NCBI GenBank assembly: GCA_039111635.1
Contig: JBCAQO010000001.1
Coordinates: 3,224,001-3,288,000 of the forward strand
DNA from: Heterobasidion occidentale
Lineage: Eukaryota; Basidiomycota; Agaricomycetes; Russulales; Bondarzewiaceae
Direction of reading: 5' to 3'
Length of the DNA: 64,000 nucleotides
Positions 10,191-22,089 of the stretch are shown piece by piece. The stretch's first letter is position 1. Each line of letters begins with the position of its first letter. Below the pieces are notes generated by a model, which was not told where the DNA came from, searched no databases, and was given only the letters and a program-made list of their open reading frames with translations. The position numbers and the translations under genes were made by a program.

Positions 10191-12197
10191 TTACCACGGC
10201 GCATCCGCCACCCTCACCCCCTCGCACTCCATGATCCCCCGCTCCACCACCTCCCTCGCACCCGCAACGCACCCCTCCAACAGCGGTATGCCCCTGTACG
10301 CGTAAGATCCCACGACCCACACCCCCGGCGCCTCCCCACCTTCTCTCCTCGCCGCCCCCTGCAACGCACCCAACGCCCCCTCTCCCTCTCCCTCCCCCTC
10401 TGCCGCACTCGCGCTCGCGCCTCCGCCCCTCACCCACCGCCGCACGTCGTCCACCCACGACGCCGCACGGGCGGGCGGAACCGAGAGCATCCGCACCGCC
10501 TCCTTCCCCGCGCGCGTCAGCACCGCGCGCTCCATCCTCGCCACCGACAGCACGCGCGCCTCCTCCGGCGCGTACACCGGGTTCGTCGTCTGGTAGATCG
10601 CCGGCGCCCCGGGCGCCGCCGGCGGGAGGTGCGCGGGCCGCAGCAGCATCTGCGTCGTCATCGTGTACGTCGGCGGGACGAGCACGCGCGCGCCCGCCAC
10701 CGCATCCTCAGCTGGCTTCTCACACTCGTCGCGCATGCTCTTTTCGGGGCGCGCGGTGACGGTGACGAAGTTGAGGTCGCGCCGGTCGCGCGCGTGCGCG
10801 GGGAGCAGGCGCGCGTCGGTGTGGTTCACGACGACCGTGCGGCGGTACTCGAACCGCGCGAGGCACGCCGCGAGCGCATCCGCCCGCTGCGCAGCGACGC
10901 CGGCGCCGGGTGCGAGCGCGAGCGCGCGCGCGTAGGAGCGCACGAGCGGCGCGGCGTGGTTGGCCTGAGCGGCGAGCACGACGTGCGCGAAGCCCGCGTG
11001 GGCCGTGGGCGCGCCGTGCGCGGGGGTGCAGACGACGGAGAGCAGGGCGGGGTCGTGTGCGTCTGGGAGGATGGCGGTGGTCGCGGCGCCGAGGTGGATG
11101 TGCGCGGACGGGATGGAGGCGGTGAGGCGCGCGACGACGTCGCGGACGCCGTGGGAGACGACGTAGTGGTGCGTGAAGAGCGTGAGCCAGATGAAGTCTG
11201 CGGGAGGCATCAGGAATCTCGCACGGCGGCAGAGCGCGGTCGACGTACCGAGGAACTCCTCTGCGGGGTGCGCCTGCACGTCCTCACGCGCTGCGGTACA
11301 CACTGCCGAGAACAGCGGCGTGCAGATGTCCCGCGTGAACTCCCGCCACCGGGCGTCCAGGCGGAACCACCGCGCCAGCGGCCCCCGCGGCGTCGCGCGC
11401 TCCACCCACGCCGCCCAGCTCAAGCGCGCGACGTCTTTGCTCCTGAACCACGGCGCCGCGAGGATCTGCAGTCGGAGAAAGTTGTGCAGGAGCACGAGCG
11501 TGGCGAGGGCGAAGGACAGCAGGAAGGCGAGGTAGGCGACGAGGCGCGCGGGGCCGACGGGGTGCGTCGACCATGTGCGCAGGGCGGTTGGGACGCTGAT
11601 CCCCTTGGTCCCGGAGGCGCCGTCGTAGATCATCGTCGGCGAGATGTCTGGTCTCGCTGATGGGTGTGGTGATGGCGGGGGGAGAGACGGGAGGTAGGAG
11701 AATGAGTAGGAAAAGTCGGTATGGCGGAAGGAGACGCCGAGGTGTTTGTAGAGCGCGATGAGCTGGGGGTAATAGCCTGCGTGGGGCATGTCGTGAGCAT
11801 CGGGAGAAGGGAGAGAGGATGCGGCTGACCTCCTTGGAAGGAACGCATCGGAACGTCGACGCGCCATTCGAGGTCGGACGAGAGGCCTGGAGGGGCGAGC
11901 GACACCGAGTGGGAGTCCATCCCCAGCGTCTCCGCCTACGCGTCCCACCCGATCACACAAACACCAGAAACGGCGAAAGCACCACCAAACGTCAGCCCGG
12001 ACCCGATCGACGGATCAGCGCCTCGGACGTACCTTTTCGAATATGTGCACCTCAAACTCGACGCCCTCGCTTCCCGACGTGGTTTCGCAACGCCGCCTGG
12101 GGGCGGTCGAGAGCAGATAGGCGGCGGTGAGGCCTGCGAGGCCGCTGCCCACCACGGCAACCCTCACGACGCGCTTCGTGGCCGTCTCGTGTGCCAT
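10191..12197 (-). CDS. FAD-dependent amine oxidase-like oxidoreductase, membrane-associated
   Basis: Flavoenzyme of the amine-oxidase/NAD(P)-binding Rossmann type. Exons 12197-12033, 11935-11830, 11776-11249 and 11197-10191 give 601 residues. Residues ~12-28 carry the dinucleotide-binding motif VVGSGLAGLTAAYLL. The C terminus has VWVVGSYAYRGIPLLEGC, which fits the second FAD contact of this superfamily. A hydrophobic segment at ~169-190 could be a membrane anchor. The region after DFIWLTLFTHHYVVSHGV matches uncharacterised fungal homologues. Ala/Glu-Gly low-complexity insertions lie near the C terminus. The substrate is not predictable; plausible roles include amine or carotenoid-like substrate oxidation. 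It diverges from the bL33m gene. Long antisense frames on the plus strand here are shadows of its GC-rich codons. Confidence 0.85.
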
Positions 12198-13009
12198 GCG
12201 GACAAGAGCAGGTGGGGGTGGGAATGCGGGTCAAGAATGGGCTGAGCTGTCGAGGGATCTTTTGTTTGGGGATCGGGGAGACCGGGTCCGAGGCCACTAG
12301 CGCTCAGCACCGAGCTGCTCGGAAAGAGGGTATCTTGTCGCGGAAGAAGCGGATGCCAGGCGCGCTCGCGAGGCGGGTGGGTACAGAAGAGAAAGAGACG
12401 GATGGGTGCGCGGAGCAAAGGGCCTGAGACAGAGGGCGACAACGGTGAGTCTGTGATTGGATCAGGTCCGACGGGGCACAGCAGTGTTGTTGCGCACGCC
12501 CACGAGCAACGAACAGGACTTGGCGGTGGGAGAGCCATATGAATGATGCATATGCATTTGTCTCCCGAGGACCGAGGCGTGTCGCTCGAGTCCATGGCGT
12601 GATCTCAGCCGCGCCATCACAACATGCGTAGAAATTAGTAGAAACACAGGCGTCCACAAACTCCTAGCGCAACGAGCGACGAGAGCGGCGATTGTCGTAT
12701 GATGCATGTATGCCGCCAATTCATAGCGATCATCCATCTCAATACAGTCCATCACACATGTTGCGATATATTTGGGCCAGGTGCGAAAAGCACCACGGAT
12801 ATTTCCTGTCGTGACCCAGATTGAACATGATATTGATTGAACGTGCCGGGATCGCTGGTACTATGGGTCTGAGGCGCTCTGGTCGTTGACGCGACGACCT
12901 GCTTCAGCGTTGTAACATCCTGAAAATAACGCGAGACAGATCGGACCTCGTGGAAGAACGCCTCGAGGCAGCTTTCCCACGGCCACTCCTCTCAGTCGCG
13001 CACCCACAC
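12198..13009. other. intergenic, divergent promoters
   Basis: About 0.8 kb between the starts of the flavoenzyme gene and bL33m. I found no convincing coding frame, RNA gene or repeat in it. Confidence 0.6.
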
Positions 13010-13348
13010 ATGGCAGCAAAGTCGAAAGCCCGGTGCGCCTCGTCCCTCCCGCACTGACCCCCGCCCCCGCTCACGCGGCGCTCACCACCACCCCCCGCTT
13101 AGGACCCTCATCGTCCGCCTCATCTCGACCGCGCAGACGGGATTCTTCTACACCACGCAGCGCCTGCGCCAGGGGCCGAAGCTCTCCGCGGTCAAGTACG
13201 ACCCGCGAGGTGCGTCTCTCTCACCCGTCGCCGCCGACTCGCTGTCCTGCTGCTGATTCGGGGTGTTTACTTCGCCGCGCCGTGCTGTGACGGGTGCGCA
13301 GTGAAGCAGCGGGTGCTGTTTGTGGAGGGCAAGAAGACGAAGAAATGA
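13010..13348 (+). CDS. MRPL39: mitochondrial large-subunit ribosomal protein bL33m
   Basis: Small protein of the mitochondrial 54S subunit. Exons 13010-13032, 13103-13209 and 13302-13348 give 58 residues. The sequence MAAKSKAR, then RTLIVRLISTAQTGFFY, TTQRLRQGPKLSAVKYDP and VLFVEGKKTKK matches the bL33 family in length and in its basic ends. No single reading frame longer than about 85 codons covers it, so it is easy to miss. The symbol is that of the yeast orthologue. Confidence 0.92.
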
Positions 13349-13897
13349 ACGGTGCGGCCGGTTGGTCGACGGCGGCGGCGGCGGAGCATTGGGCGCACAC
13401 CAGGTTCATCTCCCTTGAGATGAGGGAGGGGCCGACTCACTGATGTAGGATAAAAGTACGCGACTTGTCTTGCACGCTGTATTGATCCTCCGGCTTGTCG
13501 CAGTATCACTCACGTGTGACAGAGGCACTGCGGCTATACCTCATCCTCGACTCACAACACAGCTCACTCGCCAAAATACATATTTTAACCAATCATATAA
13601 ATGCGCCGACGCCTACGGCGCAGCGGTCTAGATATTACAAAGAGCGTGGAATAAATCCCTTCCTCGAAGAAGGGGTCGTAGGATGTGGGCGTGTCTCCCT
13701 CTGGCAAGGTGCACCCCAAGGAATCCGTGAATGTCGTGTCTCTCATCCAATAATCTAATACGAGACCCTAAGAACCAAATACACAGCGCCGTATCGTCCC
13801 GGCGAGCTTACCATAGTATAAAAACAGGATAGTACATTGCGTCCACGGTTCGCGTGGTCCGTCAAACAAACGCATGGAGGCAGCGGGAGTCGGCCTA
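13349..13897. other. intergenic, convergent 3' ends
   Basis: 3' flanks of bL33m and the GH16 gene. A short imperfect palindrome around 13606-13623 (gccgacgcctacggcgc) is visible; nothing else is assigned. Confidence 0.5.
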
Positions 13898-15626
13898 TCA
13901 CTTCTGCTGGTAGATCGTGACGCCCTTGACCTCCCAGTCTGTGGTGTAGTGAAAAAGCCTGTCAGCACGCCGTAGAGGAAGAGGCTGGTCGAGACTCACA
14001 AGCCTGCTGGAGCGCGGCACCGTTGTTGCGCACGAACTCTTCGCATGTCGCCACGCCCGTGCGCTGAGCACAGCTCTGCTCCTGTCCGGGGACCCCGGTC
14101 GAGGACCACACGCCGCTCGCCCAGTCACCGCTTTACGGCAAGCGCGAGGGTCAGAAACGTCCATGACGAGCAAGGCTGAGGGGTGGACTCACCAAAGGGT
14201 CGTGTCGAAGATGGCAGAGTGGTCGTGGAAGAAGGTCGATGGGTTGCAAGAGCTCGCGGGCCACTGGGCCATGGGTAGACCCCAGCCGTTGGGCTGCGGT
14301 GCGCCGGCGGTGATGTCTACGGGTATTGAGCTGCGAGGGAAGAAGTATACAGAGACGCCATCGTCATCCCAAAGCACTGCACGGACATCCATCAGCATCT
14401 CAAACAGCTTGGCCAAAGGCTATAGCAGGATAGAAGCACTCACTAGCATAGACACCGCCTCCGATATTGTTGAACGCGGCACCGAACGAGTTCGTGTTCG
14501 CAGCGCGAACGCCACAGCCCTGGTTTCCCGTCTCTAAGGCAGCACAGTTGGTCCCGCCAACGACAGTGCCTGTGATCGCGAGCGAGGTGATGTTCGACGA
14601 TGGGAGGGAGCAGCCAGAGTTAGTATGGATAGTGGCCTGGTTGTTCGTGTAGTCGTTGACGCCTTCGACGATGTCAATCTCACCACCATTTGGCCAGTTG
14701 GGTCCTGCATGTATGGTGTGAGTGAGCAATGGATGCCGATAAGAATAGCTGAAATGATGACTTACCATTGGTCCAGAACGCTCTGATTGAAGGTAGTGAG
14801 ATAAGTGGGTGTTCACGAGTGCAGAAAATCTCAGACTCACGGCCATGTTCCGCAACCAGTCGGCATGTGCACGGAGTCCATAATGACAAGTGCTCCGTTG
14901 AAGCTGAACTGAGTTGTGATGCGTACCGACTTCCGATCGTTCCCAGAAACCTGAGGGGTGTCGTCGACACGCATGATAGCATTCCCTGCACTGTTAATTG
15001 AAACGAGGTTGTTCGTTTGCTAATGAACGAGGAATGATGAGATGCATGAATACGTGCTTGAATGCAAAGAGAGTCTCACCGCAGTGTTCTGGTCCACGTA
15101 TGTGATGATACCATTCGTTGGATCGTTTCCGGTGAAGAAATCCCAACCAGAGAAGAAAGAGTTACCGGTCTGGAGTGCGAGTTGAAATATCAGACAGCGA
15201 ACCATCGAAATGACATCCACGAGGACTCACGTAGGACTGTGCAACCTTCCAATTCGACGTAAGCGCGGGGGTCGGAGAGACACTTGAGCTGGTGCTGGTG
15301 ACAGGGGCCCTAGTCGATAACACGCTCGTCGACGGGGCTGCACTGGACGTTCCATTGCCTGGAGTGGGAGAAAGGCTGCTACTGGAGTTGCTGCTGGAAC
15401 TGCCACCGGATTTATTCACGCAGTACGGCTTCTGATTGACGAGGCGAGCCTTCGGCTGCTGCGCGAACATAGCCTCTCCAAAGACCAGACGGAGATCGCG
15501 CGCGAGGCCGGCACTGTGCTTGAGAGCGACCCGATGAAAACGGTCGGTGGCACGCTTGATCGAGTTGGCATCGGCGGGAAGGGCCTGAGCTACGGCAAGA
15601 ACTAGAAGGGCAGAGGGAAGACGCAT
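13898..15626 (-). CDS. secreted glycoside hydrolase family 16 (beta-1,3(4)-glucanase type)
   Basis: Exons 15626-15231, 15169-15080, 15019-14841, 14782-14766, 14704-14444, 14376-14193, 14130-14000 and 13938-13898 give 432 residues. An N-terminal signal peptide (MRLPSALLVLAVAQALPADA) is followed by a Ser/Thr-rich linker (~85-120) and the GH16 domain. The catalytic stretch is GGEIDIVEGV, with Glu236 as likely nucleophile and Glu241 as acid/base, preceded by TWPAFWTNGPNWP. CGDWASGVW and three further Cys are typical of fungal laminarinase-like GH16 enzymes that act on beta-glucans of fungal walls or substrates. The 17-nt exon 14766-14782 is required to keep AFWTNG in frame. The substrate is likely beta-1,3 or mixed-linkage glucan. 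Secretion is inferred from the signal peptide. Confidence 0.93.
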
Positions 15627-16733
15627 GGCTGTGGTGAACGGGATAAGTTACGGGGGAGGATCAGAGGGGAAGGGAAGAAGGAAAAAGGCCTGGTGATAAA
15701 GGCGAGTCGCAGACAGGGAGAATAGCCAAGGCGCAGCCGAGGACGACAAGGAATCTTGTAGGCGAAAGAAAGAAGGCACAGGGGGATCTAGCCTAAGCCT
15801 CGTCTATATCTCCACGGATGAGGGCGAGAGGAGGGAGGCGCGAGGGCTGTAAAACTGCAGGAGACGCGTCGGCGACACGGAACTATCAACACGAGGCAGG
15901 AAGATCGCAGAAACGCAGACCCCAAAACTTGATTGCTGGAGCGCCTGGTCATGTTGACCGCGATTTATAAGAGAATCGCCGGTGGACAGGTGGCGAACGC
16001 GCTTTGTTCGGGGGGGCACAAGGAAGGACTTGAGGACAATAGACGCACGCCACAGTTGCCGCCAGAGTCTACCTCCGCTTTGGCTGAAGCCGTCATCACG
16101 TCGTACTGCAGCCACTGTCAAACGCGTAAAGGCGAAAGCCGTGCAGCAAGGAGCCACATTATTGTGCACCACGCTCCTCCGCATCGCGCAGGCTAAGCAG
16201 GCGTAAGGTCTTTCTCCCTTGAAAAGTGATGTAAACAGGTTACAGGACCATAACAGAAATTTCAATGCCACACAAGCCACATAGAGGAAGGTAGCATACG
16301 ACGTATTTACAAAGCGTAATAAAAGCTACAGCATCGCTGCAGTGATCATGTACAAACACAATTATACGGCCCCATCAACGAACCGAGACCCGCAAAGTAC
16401 GAATCGAGTTCACGGAAACAAAAAGGACAACATCAGGAGACAAGCGGCGGGATAATGAGATATAACCATCGGAAATATTGTTACGAAGGCATGTAAGAGG
16501 ATCGAAGATTCGACGTGCCGAGCCCACGAAGCCGACCAATCATGAACATCAATACACAGCGAGAACGAAGACGAGGACGAGGAAATGAGACGGAACGTAA
16601 GGAAGAGAAAAGCTTAAGAGATGTAATATGGCAAGATGAACGAGTAATGATATGCAAACCTCCCTAACAAAAAAAAACAAAGTCCAGTCCGCGATGCACC
16701 AAACCCGCCTGCGAGTCCTTCCACGTGAGCAGA
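15627..16733. other. intergenic upstream of the GH16 gene
   Basis: About 1.1 kb between the GH16 start and the VAC8 stop, both minus strand. It contains the GH16 promoter and the VAC8 3' UTR. Small frames at 15804-16280 show no recognisable protein. Confidence 0.6.
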
Positions 16734-19140
16734 TCACTGATGCCCATATGAACTGGAACCGAACGCCTCGCGCACGCTCCGTCTAAGCTCTTCGTGATCC
16801 TTTCCGCTCACATTTGAATCGCGCCCAACAGAAGAGCCGGGCTGGATGTGAGACGGTACCAAGCTGGCAGGGATGACGGGCTCATCTCCGTCTACAAACT
16901 CCAAGATCTTGCGGGCCAGGAGCTGAATCTCGCCATGGCCCTCGCCTGTCTCAGTTTCAGAGTAGGAATGGGCTTGGGAGTGGTGAGATCGCGGTGTGCC
17001 GCCAGCGGATGATGTTGGGGTGACAGAACGTGAACTGCCAAGCTCGCGCACGTTCGGCACCAAGAGGTTTGAGCTCCGGATGTTTGTGGTGAGCAAAGGA
17101 TCTGAACAAGGTTTGCTTTCGTTAGAATTCGAGCATATGATGAAGGTAAGAAAAACACTGACCTCCCGATTCCAGAAGCTGCACGATAGTCCACACAGCG
17201 ATATGCTGGAATGTGGCATCCGGGCTACTCAAGAAGCGATGGAGATAATGGTGCATGCCACCATCTGGTTTGTCCCAAACGTCATTAAATGCTGAGTAGT
17301 CATCAGTGGCTGCTCGCCCATCTGTAGGTTGAGATGTCATGACAGGAGCAAGCAATTAACACTCGAGAAAGGCTTACCCTTCGATGACAAGTTACCCAGC
17401 GCAGCGGCACTGTTGCCCTGTACTTCCGAACTTGGCGAGTTTGTCAAAGGAATAAGCACCTCACATATACCCATTTCCAACAATTGTCCTTTCAAATCGT
17501 CGCTCAAAGCCAGCACAGCTACACACGCCGTCATTTCACTCTGAACATTCATGGGTACCTCCAAAACGAGCTCCTTAATCGAGTGCACCGCGCCGGCTTT
17601 GACAATTGCCTGCTTGTTCTTCTCCGAGCTCGCAGCCAAGTTGCGCAAGGTGGAGATCGCGTGGCACTGCACTTCCTCGTTATCTTTGAACGACAAGAGG
17701 TTGATTAGCGGTTGTAGGAACCCAGATTCGATGATGGGTGATTCATTCTGAGGGTGGATAGACACGTTCCGGACGCATGCTGCTGAAGAGAGGATGAGGG
17801 GTAGATAGGTGGATTGAAGCAGGCGTAAGAGAGGTTGGAGTCCATCCGACTTTACGATCTCGAGTTGATATTTCTCTAAAAATAACGATGTCAAGCGCTA
17901 CTGCAGCTTTGAGTGAAAAAATCCAATTCACCGTCACTGGCCAGATTTCGAAGCGCCAGCGCAGCTTGGCACTGGACCTTCAAACTTGGGCTATCCATCA
18001 ATTGGACCAAGCTCGTCACCAGCTTGGGCTCGCTCTGGGCCAATTTCATCCGGTTTGAGCCTGATGCGGAATTTAATTTAGAATCAAGTGCACGAGGCAG
18101 AGTGCCTACCGTCGACGGCAATGTTGCTCAACGCAGTTGTGCAGTAATACTGAACATCCGTGTCAGGCGAGTTCAACAAGCTGACCAGGACAGGGATAGC
18201 GCCAGCGTTCACAAGTTGTTGTCTATTCTCGTCTGGAGAAATAAGGTTGCATTGAAGAGTGTACAGCAGTAGAACGTGCCAGATACCCACCTGAATGTGT
18301 CATGTTCAACAATGCACCTGTGGCGTTCCGTTGAACCCGCATATCCTTGGAACGTGCTAACCGTGTCAGCGGAACCAGAGCTCCTGACTTGGCGATCTTC
18401 GTCTTGTTGTCATCTACAGCACGATCAGATCAGAAGTCAAAATTGCTTGCTTCCTGCAGAACACCGCTGACGAACCATGGGTAGCCAAGTTCGTCACACA
18501 ACCAACAGCATTGCACTGCACCTCCACATTTGGGCTAAGCATTTGACGGATGAGGGGCTCGAGGCCACCAAGCTTGACAATGAGCAACTTGTTATCGGCT
18601 TTCATACCAAATCCAATTTCAGACATCAGCGCATTATGAGGAGAAAGAAAGGACGCACTATTCACAGCCAAGTTTCCAAGCGCAGCACTCGCAGCCCGCT
18701 GTACCTCCGTGTCAAGGCTGCTGAGCAGGAATAAAATGGGATCAAGCGTATCACGTCCGACGGGTCGCACTTCCTTCTCGGTGATTTCAGCAAAAGCGAG
18801 AGCCGCACTGCGTTGGAGGTCGACATTGTCAGAAAATGAGAGTGTGGTCAGCGCGGAAAGCGGGGATCCCGTGAAGAAGTTGGTGGTCGTTCGATCTACA
18901 ATGCCATCTCATATTAGCCATCCTAGGAGCCCAGACACGACGCCGGTGCTGATGTATACGCACTCTCCAAATATTGTAAAAGATCTGCCACTGCCTCTCG
19001 CTCGTTTTCAAGCAGGAGAGGCTCGTACGACTGTGACCTGCGCGAGTGGACTGTGCCGGAAGATCAGCCAATCCTGTATTGTGTAAGAAAGTGGCGAGAT
19101 ACGCACAGCATGAGTCACAGCAGCTGGTAATGTTGCCCAT
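16734..19140 (-). CDS. VAC8: vacuolar armadillo-repeat protein
   Basis: Vacuole-membrane adaptor for inheritance, nucleus-vacuole contact and autophagy. Exons: 19140-19103, 19037-18964, 18895-18659, 18598-18476, 18413-18291, 18232-18110, 18060-17932, 17875-17378, 17321-17163, 17101-16734; 623 residues. The N terminus [12 protein letters not shown] supplies a myristoylation Gly2 and palmitoylation Cys at 7, 8, 11 and 12. [16 protein letters not shown] follows, then about a dozen armadillo repeats with recurring [32 protein letters not shown] and [10 protein letters not shown] motifs. Three consecutive exons are exactly 123 nt and a fourth 129 nt; each encodes about one repeat and is bounded by phase-1 introns, so the repeats and the exons are in register. 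The C-terminal ~90 residues are Ser-rich and end SSYGHQ. Confidence 0.96.
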
Positions 19141-20205
19141 GATTGAAAACAGAGACAAGACCGGGCTAAAGAAAGGGCGGCAGGGGAGGCAAGAAAGGTG
19201 CCAGAAATGATGGAGGCGTTCAGTGCAGCCTGCTTGGCGTTGGTATTTCCCGCGTTGCCTTTTTTGGTCTTGCCACGTGCATGCTGGTGGCTGCAGGATT
19301 CAAGTTGAGGTTCTTAAAACCCGTCGTGTTGCGATGGCACCCACAATGTCTATTTGTCTAGTCTGAGGTTTTGAGAGAGGCGTTTTTTGATTACAGTTCC
19401 ATAATTGCCAGTGATGTCTTATACCAGCTAGTAATGTCTAGTGAGTGCCCATGAGGTCCAGTCACTACTCATGGGGTCCTATATCTGCCTGAGATGTTCA
19501 GTGATTGCCTAACACTGTGCGCAGAGCTTAGGGGTTTCCTTAGAAATCTCATGGAAAGACTGTAGAAAAGGGACATTATTTGAGTACTTAATGGTGCTTA
19601 TAGTGCATGTATTGTGCTGTCAGATATCAGAGAATAGCATATGAAAATTAAATATTTGATGAGCAGTCCCAGGGGTCCTCTTCTATTTTGGATCAACCAA
19701 ACTCACTTCCATACTTGCGCGCACTCCCAGAGACGAGCGACAGCCAGCATCAAAACCTCACACAATCCACTTATCGTGGCCACTCAAGAACTCAGCGCTC
19801 AGCATCACCACCGCCGATTAATTAGTGTCGTGATTCAATAAATCAACTTGCACACCTACACCTACATCTACATTCGAGTCGAGTCCCGATAGATTCATGA
19901 CACGTCCGATGAAAAAAATCATCAATTCGACCATGCAATGCGAGAGCGTCGTAACATTACGATAGGGTATAATTAGTGTGTGCGTCACTGCTCGGCTGGG
20001 ATACAAGGGGGGTCGGGACAGAGCTTCTCACGCTCCGCCGCGTGCAACAGGATGTGAGGTGTAGCTTAACGTCGCGCGGACGCGTCTATGTAAGGTACCG
20101 TCGATAATAGAGTACCGGTGTCGGTGTCGGTGAGTGCCGTAGGTGTGGAACGAACGTCGGGGGGACGAGATGGGAGGAGGGTGGTGGGTCTCGGGAAGCA
20201 CCTTT
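19141..20205. other. AT-richer intergenic segment with degenerate repeats
   Basis: Between the VAC8 start and the ERG5 stop. Base composition is lower in GC than neighbouring genes. Around 19400-19520 a motif like ATGTCTAGTGAGTGCC recurs imperfectly. No coding frame is convincing. It could be an eroded mobile element, but no transposase, terminal repeat or target duplication was found. Confidence 0.5.
19448..19475. repeat. 8-bp perfect inverted repeat (hairpin)
   Basis: CCCATGAG and CTCATGGG are exact reverse complements separated by 12 nt. They could form a hairpin. It sits inside the imperfect direct repeats of this AT-richer spacer. Confidence 0.7.
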
Positions 20206-22089
20206 TCACGCGCGCGAGCGCGGGCTGAGCTTCATCAGGCAGCCGTCTTGCGGGAACAGCGTTGCGATGATCCTAATAAATCAAGACGTTCATGTCAACA
20301 TCCATGTACAAACACACACAGCGCAACCGAGACGGGGGAGGGATACGCACTGGACCTTGTCGCTCTCCGGCGTCAGCACGTGCTCAAAGTCCATCATGAC
20401 GCTCGCGATCGCGAGCACCTGCGCAATGTTCATGGTCGCGTACTCGAGGCCGATGCATTTGTGGGGGCCGCTGCCGAACACGAGGTAGTTCTTCGGGTTC
20501 TGGTTTGCAGAGCTTTCCGGGTCCAGCCAGCGCTCGGGGATCAGCGAGTCGTGGTCGGGGAAGACCTCGGGGTCGTGCAGCGAGTTGTAGAACGAGGGGA
20601 TGACCATGCTGTTGACGGGGACGGTGTAGCTGCTGTCGATCGGGAATGCCTTGGTCGTCTTGTACGGAACCTGGCGGACGTTGGATGGCACGATCAGCGA
20701 ACTCCGCAGTCGAGATGGTAGGAGGCGAACACGATACGCACCATCGTGACCGGGGGCTTGACACGGAGGGATTCTTTCACGACCGCCTTGAGGTACGGCA
20801 TCTCGTCGAGCATCTCGAGCGTCATCGCCTTGTCGTTGTCACCGCCGCGCACGCGGTCCTGCTCCTCGCGCACTTTGGCAAGGATCTCGGGGCGGTCCGC
20901 GAGGTGCTGGAAGCCGTAGATCAGCCCGCTGCTCATTGCGTCCTGGCTCGCGAACAGGAACGAGAAGACGACCATCGCCATCTCGTGATCGGTGAACTCG
21001 CGGCGGCCCTTGTACGCGGGGTCCGCGAGGACCTTGACCCACTCGTCGAGCATGCACTCCGACTCGCGCCCGGCGGCCATCGCGATCTTGCTGTTCTTCG
21101 CCGCGAGCTCGAGCCACGCGAGTGCGACCTTGCGCGCCTGGATCGCGCGGTAGACCTTCGTGCCGGGCAGGGCGAGCGGGAAGTTGACGAGCTCGAGGGC
21201 GAGAGTGATGGACCAGTACTTTTCGCTGATCTCCTGGGTCGCGCGGGCGGGAAGGTGGTTACCGCAGAAGACGCGCAGGGAGGTTTCCATGTTCAGGTTG
21301 CGGACGGTCATCATGACGGGTTTGGGTGTGGGGTCCTCGGCCGCCTCTTTGAGCCAGCGCGAGAGGTGTTCTCGGGTGATGTCGTCCATGATCTGGACAT
21401 AGATGCTAGAGGGCCTGGGTTAGGATGGCAAGGAACGGCAGCTGACGAATAGACATACCCAAGTGCTTTGCGAGTGAACAGCGCGTTCAAGCCACGACGG
21501 TACTCGACGTGGGTCTTTCCTGTGAGAAATACCCTGAACGCCCATCAGTACGGCAGACAACAACAAAAATAATCGAGTACTGTACCAGTTGTCGGGCAGA
21601 AGGATTTGCTTGGCAGAGTGGACGAGACAAGGCTCCGCATGATTTGGGGAGTTGAGGATCTTACGAGAGTACTCATTCGAAGAGGACATGACGATGAAGC
21701 TTAACGACGTTGTCAGTCATGCAAGGGTAAAACCAGAAACGAAGCGGGGTGCGACAACACACTCACATGTTGAAGACGCTGATTGCGCTCAATGCGCCGG
21801 ACTCCCATTGCTTCATGTAACCCTCCATGGTGGGCTTCATCGAGTCGGCAAACTTGCCAATGATGGGGATGGTCCATTTGTCGCCAGGGAGGTGCTGCTT
21901 CTTCCATCGGTACACGGACTGCTCGAGGGCCAGGAGAGCGAGGACGATGGCGGCGGTGGTGTACCACCAGGCTGCTGGGCCCGTGACGGAGGAGAGGAAG
22001 GAGGGGATGGGGATGCTGTATAGCTGTGACGCCGCTGTGGACGACGGCATGGAGGCGGACGCAGAGTAGTCCTTGAAGAGGGTGGCCAT
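20206..22089 (-). CDS. ERG5: sterol C-22 desaturase, cytochrome P450 CYP61
   Basis: Introduces the C22-C23 double bond late in ergosterol synthesis in the ER membrane. Exons 22089-21767, 21699-21586, 21533-21459, 21414-20742, 20670-20351 and 20272-20206 give 523 residues. A transmembrane segment lies near residues 38-57. CYP61 signatures include PTMEGYMKQWESGALS, HVEYRRGLNALFTRKALG, the I-helix FLFASQDAMSS, the ExxR as KESLRVKPP, PERWLDP, and the heme loop FGSGPHKCIG with Cys467 as axial ligand. The C terminus ATLFPQDGCLMKL also matches ERG5. It is transcribed divergently from the ammonium transporter gene. The plus-strand open frame of 268 codons across it is antisense. Confidence 0.96.

Noticed and set aside
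10629..11660. 343-codon plus-strand open frame
   Set aside because: Antisense of the flavoenzyme exons 3-4; Arg-rich shadow typical of high-GC codon use.
19141..20205. Transposon remnant
   Set aside because: No transposase, reverse transcriptase or terminal repeats could be identified; kept only as an unexplained repeat region.
20646..21452. 268-codon plus-strand open frame
   Set aside because: Antisense of ERG5 exon 4, which has clear P450 motifs.
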